DNA of 64,000 nucleotides. It comes from Clostridia bacterium. Lineage in GTDB: Bacteria > Bacillota > Clostridia > Christensenellales > SZUA-584. How positions within the stretch are numbered: position 1 is the stretch's first letter; every line of letters begins with the position of its first letter. The DNA lies in NCBI GenBank assembly GCA_018648645.1, contig JABGQS010000003.1, forward strand, positions 65,791 through 129,790, read 5' to 3'. Below, piece after piece: positions 18,752 to 27,685 of the stretch. The notes under the pieces are model-generated. The model worked only from the letters and a program-made list of their open reading frames with translations, was not told where the DNA came from and searched no databases. The position numbers and the translations under genes were made by a program.

Positions 18752-19723
18752 TTGATAGACAAAGTAGAGATAGCGGGCATTGGCAGCAGTGTACCTGAAA
18801 AAGTGGTCACTAATTTCGATTTAGAAAAAGTTGTCGATACGAGCGACGTGTGGATTAAAAAGCGCACAGGCATAAGCTCGCGCCACGTCGTGACGAGCGA
18901 AAGATCAATAGACCTTGCAGCTGCCGCAGCACTAAAGGCGATCGACCACGCAGGTATTGATGGCAGCGACATCGGGCTTATCATTGGCTGCACAATAACA
19001 AGTGAACAAATCACGCCAGGGATGTCAAGTTTCGTGGCTAAACAGGTCGGTGTAGATTGCGCAATGATGGACATATCAGCGGGGTGCACGGGCTTTGTTA
19101 CTGGTCTTATTACAGCATCCAGCATGATGGATACGCTTAATATTGATTATGCGGTTGTGATTGCAGGCGAAGCGCTTACGAAAATTGCAAATTGGTCAGA
19201 CCGCAGCACCTGCGTGCTGTTCGGCGACGGCGCGGGCGCTGTTGTGCTAAAAAAGGGTGATGAACAAAAGATGCACTACCCGGTGCTTACGGGCACGCGC
19301 GACTACGATAACGTGCTGATCTGCAAGAAAGAGGACAGGAAGACACCGTTCGGCGGTGTAGATAATCCACCGCTGGAATACATCAAAATGGACGGCAGGG
19401 AAGTCTTTACCTATGCAGTTGGTGCAGTCGAAGACGTACTGCGACGAATGCAGAAAAGCTGCGGTGACAAACCGTACACAAAGGTAATCGCGCACCAAGC
19501 GAACGAAAAGATACTCGACTACGTGGTGAGAAGCATTGGGATGGACAAAGACCAGTTTTTCATCAACATAAGTGAATACGGCAACACTTCTTCAGCAACG
19601 ATACCGATCGCAATGTGCGATGCACTCGAGCAAGGTTGGCTGCAAAAAGGCGACAGAGTCGCGCTTGTAGGCTTTGGATCGGGGCTCAGCTGCGGTGGGA
19701 TTGTTATAGATTGGACCTTATAA
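18752..19723 (+). CDS. fabH: Beta-ketoacyl-ACP synthase III
   Basis: 323 residues with a TTG start (AGAGG 7 nt upstream) immediately after the accA TAA. Starts fatty-acid chains by condensing acyl-CoA with malonyl-ACP. Catalytic Cys in ISAGCTGFV, His in VIAHQANEKI and Asn in SEYGNTSSA are all present; substrate-binding KRTGISSRH near the N-terminus. The acyl primer preference (straight or branched) cannot be read reliably. Confidence 0.96.
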   Translation: MIDKVEIAGIGSSVPEKVVTNFDLEKVVDTSDVWIKKRTGISSRHVVTSERSIDLAAAAALKAIDHAGIDGSDIGLIIGCTITSEQITPGMSSFVAKQVGVDCAMMDISAGCTGFVTGLITASSMMDTLNIDYAVVIAGEALTKIANWSDRSTCVLFGDGAGAVVLKKGDEQKMHYPVLTGTRDYDNVLICKKEDRKTPFGGVDNPPLEYIKMDGREVFTYAVGAVEDVLRRMQKSCGDKPYTKVIAHQANEKILDYVVRSIGMDKDQFFINISEYGNTSSATIPIAMCDALEQGWLQKGDRVALVGFGSGLSCGGIVIDWTL

Positions 19724-19744
19724 AAAATTTAGGAGGAAACAAAA

Positions 19745-19975
19745 ATGAAAGAAATTATTATCAAGAACCTGATGGACCAGCTCGACTTGAGCAGAGACGA
19801 AATTACAATGGACAGCAAATTCGTGGACGATTTTGAAATGGACTCACTCGACATGGTAGAAATGCTTATCGACCTCGAAAAAGAGACAGAAATCAAAATT
19901 CCAAACGAAGACGTAAAAGACATCGCAACAGTTGGCGAGCTACTAGCCTACCTCGAAGCAAAGAAGAATGCCTAA
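19745..19975 (+). CDS. acpP: Acyl carrier protein
   Basis: 76 residues, acidic. The phosphopantetheine attachment site is the Ser of EMDSLDMVEM, in the usual position for ACP. Strong AGGAGG upstream. The stop overlaps the fabK start by 8 nt. It carries growing acyl chains for the Fab enzymes. Confidence 0.96.
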   Translation: MKEIIIKNLMDQLDLSRDEITMDSKFVDDFEMDSLDMVEMLIDLEKETEIKIPNEDVKDIATVGELLAYLEAKKNA

Positions 19976-20924
19976 GTACTCGGGTACTATTTCCGAACTG
20001 CTTGGCATCGACTATCCCGTGATCCAGGGCGGCATGGCATGGGTTTCAAACGCTAGCCTTGCTGCTGCTGTATCAAAGGCGGGTGGTCTTGGAGTCATCG
20101 CGGCAGGCAACGCGCCAAGTGACTGGGTACGCGAGCAGATTAAACTCGTGCGTGAGCAGACGGACAAGCCTTTTGGCGTCAACGTCATGCTCATAAGCCC
20201 AAACGCACAGGAAGTCGCGCAAATCGTCGCAGACGAAAAAGTTCCGGTCGTCATCACGGGCGCAGGTAACCCCGCGCAATACGTGAAGACATGGAAAGCA
20301 GCAGGCTGCATCGTAGCTCCTGTTGTCGCCAGCAAAGCGCTTGCCGTAAGGCTAGAGCGCAAGGGCGTAGACTTTCTCATAGCCGAAGGCAACGAAGCGG
20401 GCGGTCACATTGGCGAGCTGACTACAATGGTGCTGATGCCGACAATCGCTCGAAGCGTAGACATTCCTGTCGTTGCGGCAGGTGGCATTTTCGACGCTGC
20501 TACAGTAGCGGCAGCATTCTGTCTCGGCGCAGCGGGTGTTCAAGTCGGCACAAGATTTATACTAGCCAGCGAATGCACCGCGCATGACGAGTACAAGAGG
20601 CGGCTAATCAAAGCCAAAGACATCGACAGCAAAGTCACAGGGCGCGTCACGGGACACCCTGTACGGCTGCTACGAAGCCCGATTTTCATAGAGATGTCAA
20701 AGGTCGAGTACGAGGAAAACGCTGTCAAGAAGCTCGAGGCGATTGGCGAAGGTTCGCTGCAATGCGCAGTCACCACGGGCGACAAAGACAAAGGCTCGTT
20801 TATGGCGGGGCAATGTGCAGGCTTGCTCGATAAAGAGCAGACCAGCAAAGAGATTATAGAAGAGCTGTTTGACGAGCAGGCTTTAACGGACATAGCAAGA
20901 AACTTGAAAACGAAGCTTTTCTAG
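19968..20924 (+). CDS. fabK: Enoyl-ACP reductase II (FMN-dependent)
   Basis: 318 residues. Reduces enoyl-ACP in the last step of the elongation cycle with FMN and NAD(P)H. N-terminus ISELLGIDYPVIQGGMAWVS, then EGNEAGGHIGE with the conserved His, and the FMN phosphate-binding GGIFDAATVAAAFCLGA. It belongs to the nitronate monooxygenase-like TIM-barrel family, but its place between acpP and fabD fixes the role. No fabI gene is in the operon, so FabK is the apparent sole enoyl reductase here, which usually means low triclosan sensitivity. Confidence 0.95.
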   Translation: MPKYSGTISELLGIDYPVIQGGMAWVSNASLAAAVSKAGGLGVIAAGNAPSDWVREQIKLVREQTDKPFGVNVMLISPNAQEVAQIVADEKVPVVITGAGNPAQYVKTWKAAGCIVAPVVASKALAVRLERKGVDFLIAEGNEAGGHIGELTTMVLMPTIARSVDIPVVAAGGIFDAATVAAAFCLGAAGVQVGTRFILASECTAHDEYKRRLIKAKDIDSKVTGRVTGHPVRLLRSPIFIEMSKVEYEENAVKKLEAIGEGSLQCAVTTGDKDKGSFMAGQCAGLLDKEQTSKEIIEELFDEQALTDIARNLKTKLF

Positions 20925-20940
20925 AAAAGGGGGGTGTTAT

Positions 20941-21864
20941 ATGAAAACCGCATTTTTATTTCCGGGTCAAGGCGCGCAAAAGATAGGCATGGGCATGGAC
21001 TTATACGATCATAATATTATTTATAAACAAACATTTAACGAGTGCCAAGACGGAGCACAGCTGGATTTGCAGAAAGCGTGCTTTTTGGGAGATAGAATGA
21101 ACGAAAGCGAAGTGGTACAGCCCGCGATATTTGCACATTCGATGTCGCTGCTGGCAGTCCTTCGCGACGCAGGTTTTGAAGCAGACATATACGCCGGTCT
21201 TTCGCTTGGCGAATACAGCGCATTGACCACTGCGGGCGCTCTTGATGCCGCGCAGTGCGCGGCTCTCGTGCGAAAGCGCGGACGCATCATGGACAACGCG
21301 TATGAAAAAGGTGTGTGCGGTATGTTGTCGGTTATCGGTCTTGATATCGACAAAGTAAGCAGCGTCATTGAAGACTACGACAACGTATACGTCGCCAACC
21401 ATATTTCGGAGCTTCAAATCGTCATATCGGGATACCAAAGCGACTTATCTGAGCTCGAACCTGTCTTTTTAGAGCAGGGCGCAAAAATGGCAGCAAAGCT
21501 CGATGTCGCGGGTCCTTTCCACTCAACGCTGCTCAGCGAAGCGGCAAAGTCGTTTTACGACGTGCTAAGCGCAGAGCCAATCGGCGAGTTCAGTAAAACC
21601 GTGTACGCAAACGTGCTCGGCAAACCGTACGAGTCGGGCAGCGACGTGAAGCAGCTGCTAACCGACCAAATGTGTACGCGAGTTCGTTGGCACGAATGCA
21701 CGGAAAACATGATAAGCAGCGGTATAGATAACTACATCGAAATCGGTCCGGGCAATGTGCTCGGCAAATTACTCAAGCGCAGAATCGGCAAGGACGGCGC
21801 ATCGGTGGCAAGTATAAACAGCGCGAAGACGCTGGACAAGTTTTTGGCGAAAGCCGGACAATAA
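20941..21864 (+). CDS. fabD: Malonyl-CoA:ACP transacylase
   Basis: 307 residues. Loads malonate on ACP. N-terminus FLFPGQGAQKIGMG, nucleophile elbow YAGLSLGEYSAL (GxSxGE, with Leu where many have His), and catalytic His in AGPFHSTLL. A G-run ribosome site (around 20928-20935) precedes the ATG. Spaced 16 nt from fabK. Confidence 0.95.
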   Translation: MKTAFLFPGQGAQKIGMGMDLYDHNIIYKQTFNECQDGAQLDLQKACFLGDRMNESEVVQPAIFAHSMSLLAVLRDAGFEADIYAGLSLGEYSALTTAGALDAAQCAALVRKRGRIMDNAYEKGVCGMLSVIGLDIDKVSSVIEDYDNVYVANHISELQIVISGYQSDLSELEPVFLEQGAKMAAKLDVAGPFHSTLLSEAAKSFYDVLSAEPIGEFSKTVYANVLGKPYESGSDVKQLLTDQMCTRVRWHECTENMISSGIDNYIEIGPGNVLGKLLKRRIGKDGASVASINSAKTLDKFLAKAGQ

Positions 21865-21881
21865 AACATGAGGTGAAACAC

Positions 21882-22628
21882 ATGTGTAAAATGGAGTTAG
21901 GCAAAAAAGTCGCGGTGGTTACCGGCTCTGCAAGGGGTCTCGGTAAAGCGATTGCAGCAGAGTTTTTAGAGCAGGGTGCAACAGTCGTCATCACAGATAT
22001 CAATCAGGAATCGATCGATAAGACTGTAGATGAGCTCAAAGCTTACGGCGAAGTCTTTGGACTTGTGATGGACGTCACAGACATAGGCAGCGTACAGGCA
22101 GGTATGGACACCATCGTAGAGAAGTACCACAAAATTGACATACTCGTCAACAACGCCGGCATCACAAATGACGGCTTGCTGATGCGCATGAGCGACAACG
22201 ATTTTGACAGCGTTATTTCGGTTAATCTCAAAGGCACGTTCAACGCAACCAAAACGGTTTCGCAATACATGCTTAAGCAGCGCAGCGGCAACATCATCAA
22301 CATATCATCTGTTGTGGGCATCACAGGCAACATCGGGCAAGCAAACTACTCCGCTTCCAAAGCGGGCGTTATCGGGCTTACCAAAACGAGCGCTAAAGAG
22401 TTTGCAAAACGCGGCATCAGAGTAAACGCAATTGCGCCGGGATTCATCAAAACAGATATGACAGATAAATTATCGGATGCAGCAAAGGAATCGCTGCAGA
22501 AAAGTATTCCGCTCGGCAGACTTGGGCTCCCGCGCGACGTAGCAAACGCAGCCGCATTTTTAGCGGGAGATAACGCAAGCTACATCACGGGGCAAGTGCT
22601 TGTAGTAGACGGCGGAATGGTTACCTAG
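21882..22628 (+). CDS. fabG: 3-oxoacyl-ACP reductase
   Basis: 248 residues from the ATG at 21882, with AGGTGA (21871-21876) upstream; the GTG at 21873 lies inside that ribosome site. NADPH-dependent short-chain dehydrogenase: GSARGLGKA cofactor loop, NNAGIT, catalytic Ser in INISSVVG and YSASK (Tyr/Lys). PG-containing C-terminal pattern and ending DGGMVT are typical of FabG. Confidence 0.95.
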   Translation: MCKMELGKKVAVVTGSARGLGKAIAAEFLEQGATVVITDINQESIDKTVDELKAYGEVFGLVMDVTDIGSVQAGMDTIVEKYHKIDILVNNAGITNDGLLMRMSDNDFDSVISVNLKGTFNATKTVSQYMLKQRSGNIINISSVVGITGNIGQANYSASKAGVIGLTKTSAKEFAKRGIRVNAIAPGFIKTDMTDKLSDAAKESLQKSIPLGRLGLPRDVANAAAFLAGDNASYITGQVLVVDGGMVT

Positions 22629-22642
22629 AAGGTGAGGAGTTT

Positions 22643-23872
22643 ATGAGTAATAAAGTAATAATAACGGGCATGGGTGCAGTGTCACCATTAGGCCTTGATG
22701 TAGAGTCATCTTTTGCAGCAGCAAAGGAAGGCAAGGGCGGTATCGTCAAAGTAACAACCTTTGATGCACAAAGCACGCAGATTTTTGTTGCGGGAGAAGT
22801 TAAAGACTTTGACCCAAGCAAATATATTAACAAACGCGAAGCGCGCAGAATCGCCATGTTCACGCAATACGCTGTTGTTGCGGCAATGCAAGCGTGGGAG
22901 CAAAGCGGAATTGCAGATGGTGAGTACGACGCAGATAACATTGGAACAATACTTGGCTGCGGCATGGGCGCGCTCGACGAAATTTGTGTGCAGTGCAACG
23001 AGCTCGAAAACAACGGACCCCGAGCCGTGTCGCCGATATTTATACCAAAATGTATTATCAATTCTGCGGCAGGGCAGGTTGCTATCCGCCTGGGGCTTCA
23101 CGGTCCTTGCTACGCTGTGGTAACGGCGTGCTCATCGGGCGCAGACGCGCTTGGGCAGGCTTACTACGCTATCAAAGAAGGACGGCTCGATGCTGTGCTT
23201 GTTGGTGGTACAGAGTCCACGATGACAGAGCTTGCCGTTCAGGGCTTCCACCAAATGCAGGCGCTGTCCGAATCTAAGGATCCTAAGCGTGCAATGATGC
23301 CTTTTGACAAAGACAGACAAGGCTTCGTTATGGGCGAAGGCGCGGCTTTCATGCTTCTTGAGACGCAGGAGCACGCCAATAAACGCGGAGCAAAGCGACT
23401 GGGCGAAATCGCCGGATACGGGCAAACATGCGACGCGCATCATATCACCGCACCCGAACCAAGCGGAAAATACGCTTCAAAAGCGATGACGCTTGCAATC
23501 AAGGAAGCGGGCATAGAGCCAAAGGATATTGGATACATCAACGCACACGGCACAAGCACTCCGCTTAACGACGCTTTCGAGAGCGCTGCCATAGAGCGCT
23601 GCTTTGGCGACCACGCAAAAAACCTTCTGGTCAACTCGACAAAATCAATGACCGGGCACATGCTCGGCGCTGCCGGTGCATTCGAAGCTGTCATGACAGC
23701 ATGCGCGCTGAGGGACGGCATCTCACCGCCCACAATCGGGCTAGAGGTCGAAGACGAAGCATGCAAGCTCAACTACGTAAAAGGCAAAGCACAACCTTTG
23801 GATACGAGCTATGGTTTGTCAAACTCGTTCGGATTCGGCGGACACAACAGTTGTGTCATAGTGAAGAAATAA
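22643..23872 (+). CDS. fabF: Beta-ketoacyl-ACP synthase II
   Basis: 409 residues. Elongation condensing enzyme. Catalytic Cys in VVTACSSGADA, His in NAHGTSTPLND and His in KSMTGHMLGAAG; C-terminal NSFGFGGHNSCV is the standard ending. AAGGTGAGGAG upstream of the ATG. 14 nt after fabG. Confidence 0.96.
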   Translation: MSNKVIITGMGAVSPLGLDVESSFAAAKEGKGGIVKVTTFDAQSTQIFVAGEVKDFDPSKYINKREARRIAMFTQYAVVAAMQAWEQSGIADGEYDADNIGTILGCGMGALDEICVQCNELENNGPRAVSPIFIPKCIINSAAGQVAIRLGLHGPCYAVVTACSSGADALGQAYYAIKEGRLDAVLVGGTESTMTELAVQGFHQMQALSESKDPKRAMMPFDKDRQGFVMGEGAAFMLLETQEHANKRGAKRLGEIAGYGQTCDAHHITAPEPSGKYASKAMTLAIKEAGIEPKDIGYINAHGTSTPLNDAFESAAIERCFGDHAKNLLVNSTKSMTGHMLGAAGAFEAVMTACALRDGISPPTIGLEVEDEACKLNYVKGKAQPLDTSYGLSNSFGFGGHNSCVIVKK

Positions 23873-23896
23873 GTATATCGGTTAGGAGATAACAAT

Positions 23897-24337
23897 ATGA
23901 TAGGGATAGATGAAATTAAGAAAATACTGCCACACAGAGAACCGTTTTTGATGGTAGACCGTGTAGACGAGCTTGAGCCGGGTGTCAGCGCAAAAGGCGT
24001 TAAGGCAGTCAGCGGCAACGAGTGGTTCTTCATGGGTCATTTCGCCGAGACGAAGATTATGCCGGGCGTGCTGATTGTCGAAGCTTTGGCACAGATGGGT
24101 GGCATTGCACTTCTAACGCTGCCGGAGATGAAAGGCAAATTGGCTTTTCTAGGGCGAATCAAGAACGCGCGCTTCAACGACAAAGTCGTCCCCGGCGACA
24201 TGCTTAGGCTCGAGACAACCATCGACGTTTTAAAAGACACCATCGGCATGGGCACCGGCATCGCATACGTGAACGGCAAAAAAGTCGCTTCCGCCAGTTT
24301 AGTGTTTGCCATCGGTGAGGAAGAGCCAGCAGAATAG
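23897..24337 (+). CDS. fabZ: 3-hydroxyacyl-ACP dehydratase
   Basis: 146 residues, single hotdog fold. KILPHREPFLMVDRV at the N-terminus, catalytic His in GHFAETKIMPGV and Glu in IVEALAQMGG. The usual GHFPxxPxMPG is changed (AETKIMPG). Last gene of the operon, with a terminator 17 nt after the stop. Confidence 0.95.
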   Translation: MIGIDEIKKILPHREPFLMVDRVDELEPGVSAKGVKAVSGNEWFFMGHFAETKIMPGVLIVEALAQMGGIALLTLPEMKGKLAFLGRIKNARFNDKVVPGDMLRLETTIDVLKDTIGMGTGIAYVNGKKVASASLVFAIGEEEPAE

Positions 24338-24354
24338 CATAACCCAAATAGAAT

Positions 24355-24388
24355 AAAAGAGAGTTGACGACATGTCACCTCTCTTTTT
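24355..24388. terminator. Bidirectional terminator between fabZ and the convergent gene
   Basis: AAAAGAGAG (24355-24363) pairs with CTCTCTTTT (24379-24387), with an inner TGAC/GTCA pair; T-runs on both strands serve fabZ (+) and the 207-residue gene (-). Confidence 0.8.
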
Positions 24389-24416
24389 CTATGTAACGAA
24401 AAACTTAGTTGTGCTT

Positions 24417-25040
24417 CTATTGCATCTCCATCGCCATCATCAAAAACCCCGAAAATGCCGCATTGCTTGGGCTGAGCGACGGGTCAACCTGCGCTTTCAT
24501 TTGCGCGATCGCATTCCTATACTCCACAAAAAAGTCATAGCTTGGCCGTGGCTTATATATAAGACCATCCAACTCAAAAATCTTGACCGCGTTTTTAACG
24601 GTAGTCGGCTTAAACAACAGGTCGGTTTCCGGATAATAGTAACACCGAAACACCGTAATCAACGTCCACTTCGCGAGGCTGTACTTCGTCAAAATATCGA
24701 GCATTTGATGAAATCCCTTAGCTTCGTCACCGTGCAGCAAATCATTCAGACTATCTGTAAGGTAGCCCTTCTCATCAAGCGTCATCGCACGCACCGCGTC
24801 TCGGAACTTTGGTTTCTCAAACACCGACACCATAGAGCTGCGCGACACCAGCCTAATCATATTCTCCGCAGTTTCTTTCACGTTCTCCAGCGCCTGTGGC
24901 GTAAAATTCTCGTGAGCAAACGCAACCAGCTTGTCCATCTTGTGTTTTTTGCCAATCTCAATCATCTCAGGGCTGTTAAAGCCTTGCGGATACTGCGCAA
25001 GAAACGCTTTCTCTGCGTCTTTCAGCTTTTCAGCATTCAT
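24417..25040 (-). CDS. Conserved protein of unknown function (207 aa)
   Basis: 207 residues, soluble and mainly helical, no signal peptide. Visible conserved-looking blocks: FLAQYPQGF at the N-terminus, SRSSMVSVFEKPKFRD in the middle, KWTLITVFRCYYYP, and DPSLSPSNAAFSGFLMMAM at the end. I recall proteins of this pattern as uncharacterised in other Bacillota, but know no function. GGAG precedes the ATG on the minus strand. It converges with fabZ and diverges from the MmcQ gene. Confidence 0.75.
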   Translation of the reverse strand: MNAEKLKDAEKAFLAQYPQGFNSPEMIEIGKKHKMDKLVAFAHENFTPQALENVKETAENMIRLVSRSSMVSVFEKPKFRDAVRAMTLDEKGYLTDSLNDLLHGDEAKGFHQMLDILTKYSLAKWTLITVFRCYYYPETDLLFKPTTVKNAVKIFELDGLIYKPRPSYDFFVEYRNAIAQMKAQVDPSLSPSNAAFSGFLMMAMEMQ

Positions 25041-25157
25041 AATTTCTCCTTACATGTGCGTGTCTTCTACGCTTATTATATCACACAGCTAAAACATATG
25101 TACACGCCAATTCATTAATAGTATAATAGAGTAAAGAGATACAGCAAGGAGGATGCC

Positions 25158-25517
25158 ATGAACAAAACAGAGGTCAGAAGATACCTGCTCGCCAAACACG
25201 GTGTAGTAGAGGAAAATCCTTTCAAAATGGGCGTGCCTGTTTTCAAGGTGGGGGGCAAAATGTTCGCGCTCATAAACATCGGTGACTGGGAGGGCAGCAT
25301 CAACTTAAAATACCACAAAGAATCCATCGAAGCGCTGCGAAGCAGCCACGAAGCCATTATCCCCGGTTATCACATGAATAAAAATCATTGGAACACGCTG
25401 CACATAAGCAAGCTCAAAGACAGCGTCATCAAGGAATTAATCGACATATCCTACGATTTGGTGGTCGATTCGCTCACGCGGGCAAAGAGGCAGGAGCTTA
25501 ATAGCAACAGCTGGTAA
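25158..25517 (+). CDS. MmcQ/YjbR family protein (CyaY-like fold)
   Basis: 119 residues, the family's usual size. MNKTEVRRYLLAKHGVVEE at the N-terminus, then FKVGGKMFALINI and PGYHMNKNHWNTLHI, the conserved signature of YjbR/MmcQ double-wing DNA-binding-like proteins. AAGGAGG upstream of the ATG. Cellular role not established. It converges with the histidine kinase gene, with only 3 nt between the two stops. Confidence 0.85.
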   Translation: MNKTEVRRYLLAKHGVVEENPFKMGVPVFKVGGKMFALINIGDWEGSINLKYHKESIEALRSSHEAIIPGYHMNKNHWNTLHISKLKDSVIKELIDISYDLVVDSLTRAKRQELNSNSW

Positions 25518-25520
25518 CCG

Positions 25521-26867
25521 CTACTTCTTCAGCACAATCGTAAACAGCGCACCGCCGTGCTCGTTGTTGCCGACGATGAATTTTCCGCCGTGTGCTTCGA
25601 TAATCGCGTTTACTATGGACAGCCCAATACCGCTTCCGTTGCTTTTCTCCTGCGCGGTGCCGCTTAACAAATTATCAAGCGCCTCTTGGTCAAACCCATC
25701 GCCGTCATCGCTAATGTTCACTTCTACCGCATCGTTGGTCTCGTCAATTGCAATTTTTATCAACGTTTTTGTGTACTTGGTGCAGTTAGACAGTATATTT
25801 ACAAACGCCCGAAACAGCTTGTCCTCGTCCGCTCGAATCGCGCTCGGTGCTTTCGGTTGATAGTCAATATCAATATCATTCAATATTGCGATGCTCTCAA
25901 TGGTCTCGATCGCCCGCTCAATAATTTTTGGCAAATCGCACTGCTCAAATTGGAACACCTCAATATTGCTGTTAAGCTTGCTAAGCAGCACGATATTCTC
26001 GGTCAGTTTCTTTATACGCAGACTTTCGCTCATTATGATATCAAGCGGCTTGTCGGTCTCACTGAACACATTGCTTTTGATGCCCTCGGCATACCCGTAT
26101 ATCGCCGTCAACGGCGTTTTTATTTCGTGAGAAATTTGGCGGAACAGCCTGTCCTTTTCGCCTTCATGCGCTTTTATACTTCGCGCCATATGGCTCACAG
26201 CCACCGACAAGTCCTGTATCTCGTCGTTTGTGTCTGCGATATACTCCGCATCAAAGTTTCGCTGCTCATACTGCTTGGCAATTTGCGTCAGCTTTGTTAT
26301 AGGCTTGGTTATCCTCCTCGACACAAGCAGTGTGATTAGTATCGAAACAAGCGTCAACCCGGCGATGGTAATAATGAGCGCGATAATAAAGCTTCTTGTG
26401 ACCATCCCAACGCTTTGCGTAGAGATAAGCGAAACAATCGCACTGTCCGCTTTTTGAAGCTCTTCCCTGTTCGTCGTGATGGTACACAAATACGTTTTAC
26501 CGTCAATGGTTACCTGCAACACTTTTTTGCCGGCACGCACATACTCGCCAATCAGCTCTTCAATATCAACGACATTACTCAGCCTGTTGTCGCTGCTATA
26601 GTCAAGCTCAAGAGCGCCTTGCTCGCCCTGCTTGGTGTACACAAGGTTAACGCTGTCCGAAAGCACCTTATAAACGGCAGGCTTGTCTATCTTGTCGTTG
26701 CGATGCACCCTGTTCGCAATTTGGTTTTCAATCAACAGCTGACGGCTAAACTCATTAAACGTATAATTGTTAAAAATCACAATAACGATGCTAAAGAAAA
26801 CAAGCAGCGCCACAATGACGATGAGCACGTTGGTAACAGTTAGCTTTCTAGCAATACTACTTTTCAT
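25521..26867 (-). CDS. HAMP-containing sensor histidine kinase
   Basis: 448 residues from the ATG at 26867, which overlaps the response-regulator stop by 11 nt; the longer frame would bury that gene's end. Transmembrane helix at residues 10-32, an extracytoplasmic sensor region of about 130 residues, a second helix, HAMP (SRRITKPITKLTQIA), HisKA with phospho-acceptor His in ISHEIKTPLTAIYGYAEG, and HATPase_c with NILSNCTKY, ISDDGDGFD and NGSGIGLSIV. It partners with the OmpR-type regulator upstream in the same transcript. The signal is unknown; the cell-envelope genes next door (27.7-28.9 kb) are possible targets. Confidence 0.92.
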   Translation of the reverse strand: MKSSIARKLTVTNVLIVIVALLVFFSIVIVIFNNYTFNEFSRQLLIENQIANRVHRNDKIDKPAVYKVLSDSVNLVYTKQGEQGALELDYSSDNRLSNVVDIEELIGEYVRAGKKVLQVTIDGKTYLCTITTNREELQKADSAIVSLISTQSVGMVTRSFIIALIITIAGLTLVSILITLLVSRRITKPITKLTQIAKQYEQRNFDAEYIADTNDEIQDLSVAVSHMARSIKAHEGEKDRLFRQISHEIKTPLTAIYGYAEGIKSNVFSETDKPLDIIMSESLRIKKLTENIVLLSKLNSNIEVFQFEQCDLPKIIERAIETIESIAILNDIDIDYQPKAPSAIRADEDKLFRAFVNILSNCTKYTKTLIKIAIDETNDAVEVNISDDGDGFDQEALDNLLSGTAQEKSNGSGIGLSIVNAIIEAHGGKFIVGNNEHGGALFTIVLKK

Positions 26868-27549
26868 CCTGACCGCCAATCTTATACCCAAAGCCCCAAA
26901 CTGTTTGTATCCGGCACCGCGCATCCAGCAGAAGCATTTTCTTTCTCAGCCGCTTTATAATATGGTCTACCTGCCGCGAATCGCCGTAATAATCGTAGCC
27001 CCAAATTTCCTCTATGATTTGCTCTCTGGAGAACGCGCGGTTTTGGTTGGTCAAAAACAGATGCAGCAAATCAAATTCCTTCGTTGTTGCCGCAAGCAGC
27101 GTATCATCCACATAAACTTCTCTGCTCTCCTTGATAAGCTTTATGTCCATGCAACTGACAACATCGCCCTGCTGCGTTTCGCCATAGCTCTGCTGCCGCA
27201 TAAACGTATTCTTTATCTTAATCAACAGCTCCCTAAAGCTGATAGGCTTGCTGATATAATCATCGCTCCCAAGCTCCAGCCCAAGCACCCTGTCAATTTC
27301 GTCATTATTCGCGCTAATCATAAATATGGGGATCATACTGACTTTGCGCACTTCCTTGCACAAATCATACCCGCTCATCACAGGCATCACAATATCCGTT
27401 ATAATCATGTCACACGGCATTTTATTGAACGCATCCAAAAGGCTTTTGCCGTTTGAATAAATCTGCACGGCGTACCCCGCGCTCTCGATATGAGATTTTA
27501 GCAGCTCGCAAATGTTTTTGTCGTCATCCGCCACATATATAGTTTTCAT
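26857..27549 (-). CDS. OmpR/PhoB-family response regulator
   Basis: 230 residues from the ATG at 27549 (GAAAGGG upstream). Receiver domain: acidic pair in VADDDKN, phospho-acceptor Asp in IITDIVMPVMSGYD, switch Ser in MISAND, Lys in SKPISF. C-terminal winged helix with WGYDYYGDSRQVDHIIKRLRKK. Cognate of the kinase that overlaps its 3' end. No binding-site repeats could be assigned with confidence. Confidence 0.93.
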   Translation of the reverse strand: MKTIYVADDDKNICELLKSHIESAGYAVQIYSNGKSLLDAFNKMPCDMIITDIVMPVMSGYDLCKEVRKVSMIPIFMISANNDEIDRVLGLELGSDDYISKPISFRELLIKIKNTFMRQQSYGETQQGDVVSCMDIKLIKESREVYVDDTLLAATTKEFDLLHLFLTNQNRAFSREQIIEEIWGYDYYGDSRQVDHIIKRLRKKMLLLDARCRIQTVWGFGYKIGGQDEK

Positions 27550-27599
27550 AGCAACCCTTTCGCCCATATTATAACACATCTATCCGTGATATAAAACGA

Positions 27600-27629
27600 A
27601 CTCGCAGCAAATCAATCTTTGCTGCGAGT
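27600..27629. terminator. Terminator-type hairpin between the repeat protein gene and the two-component system
   Basis: ACTCGCAGCAAA (27600-27611) and TTTGCTGCGAGT (27618-27629), a 12-bp perfect stem with a 6-nt loop, extended by GAAC/GTTC-like flanks. It lies downstream of the minus-strand repeat gene and upstream of the response regulator, so the regulator may have its own promoter or be read by leakage. Confidence 0.65.
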
Positions 27630-27685
27630 CGTTCTCAACTTTTATTGAACACCATTATGCGAGGGCAGTTTCGTTATGCGCTTAT

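Noticed and set aside
24372-25118. Long plus-strand frame of 248 codons opposite the 207-residue gene
   Set aside because: It is the antisense shadow of the minus-strand gene, which has a ribosome site, a sensible protein and a terminator; the shadow is His/Arg/Leu-rich without domains.
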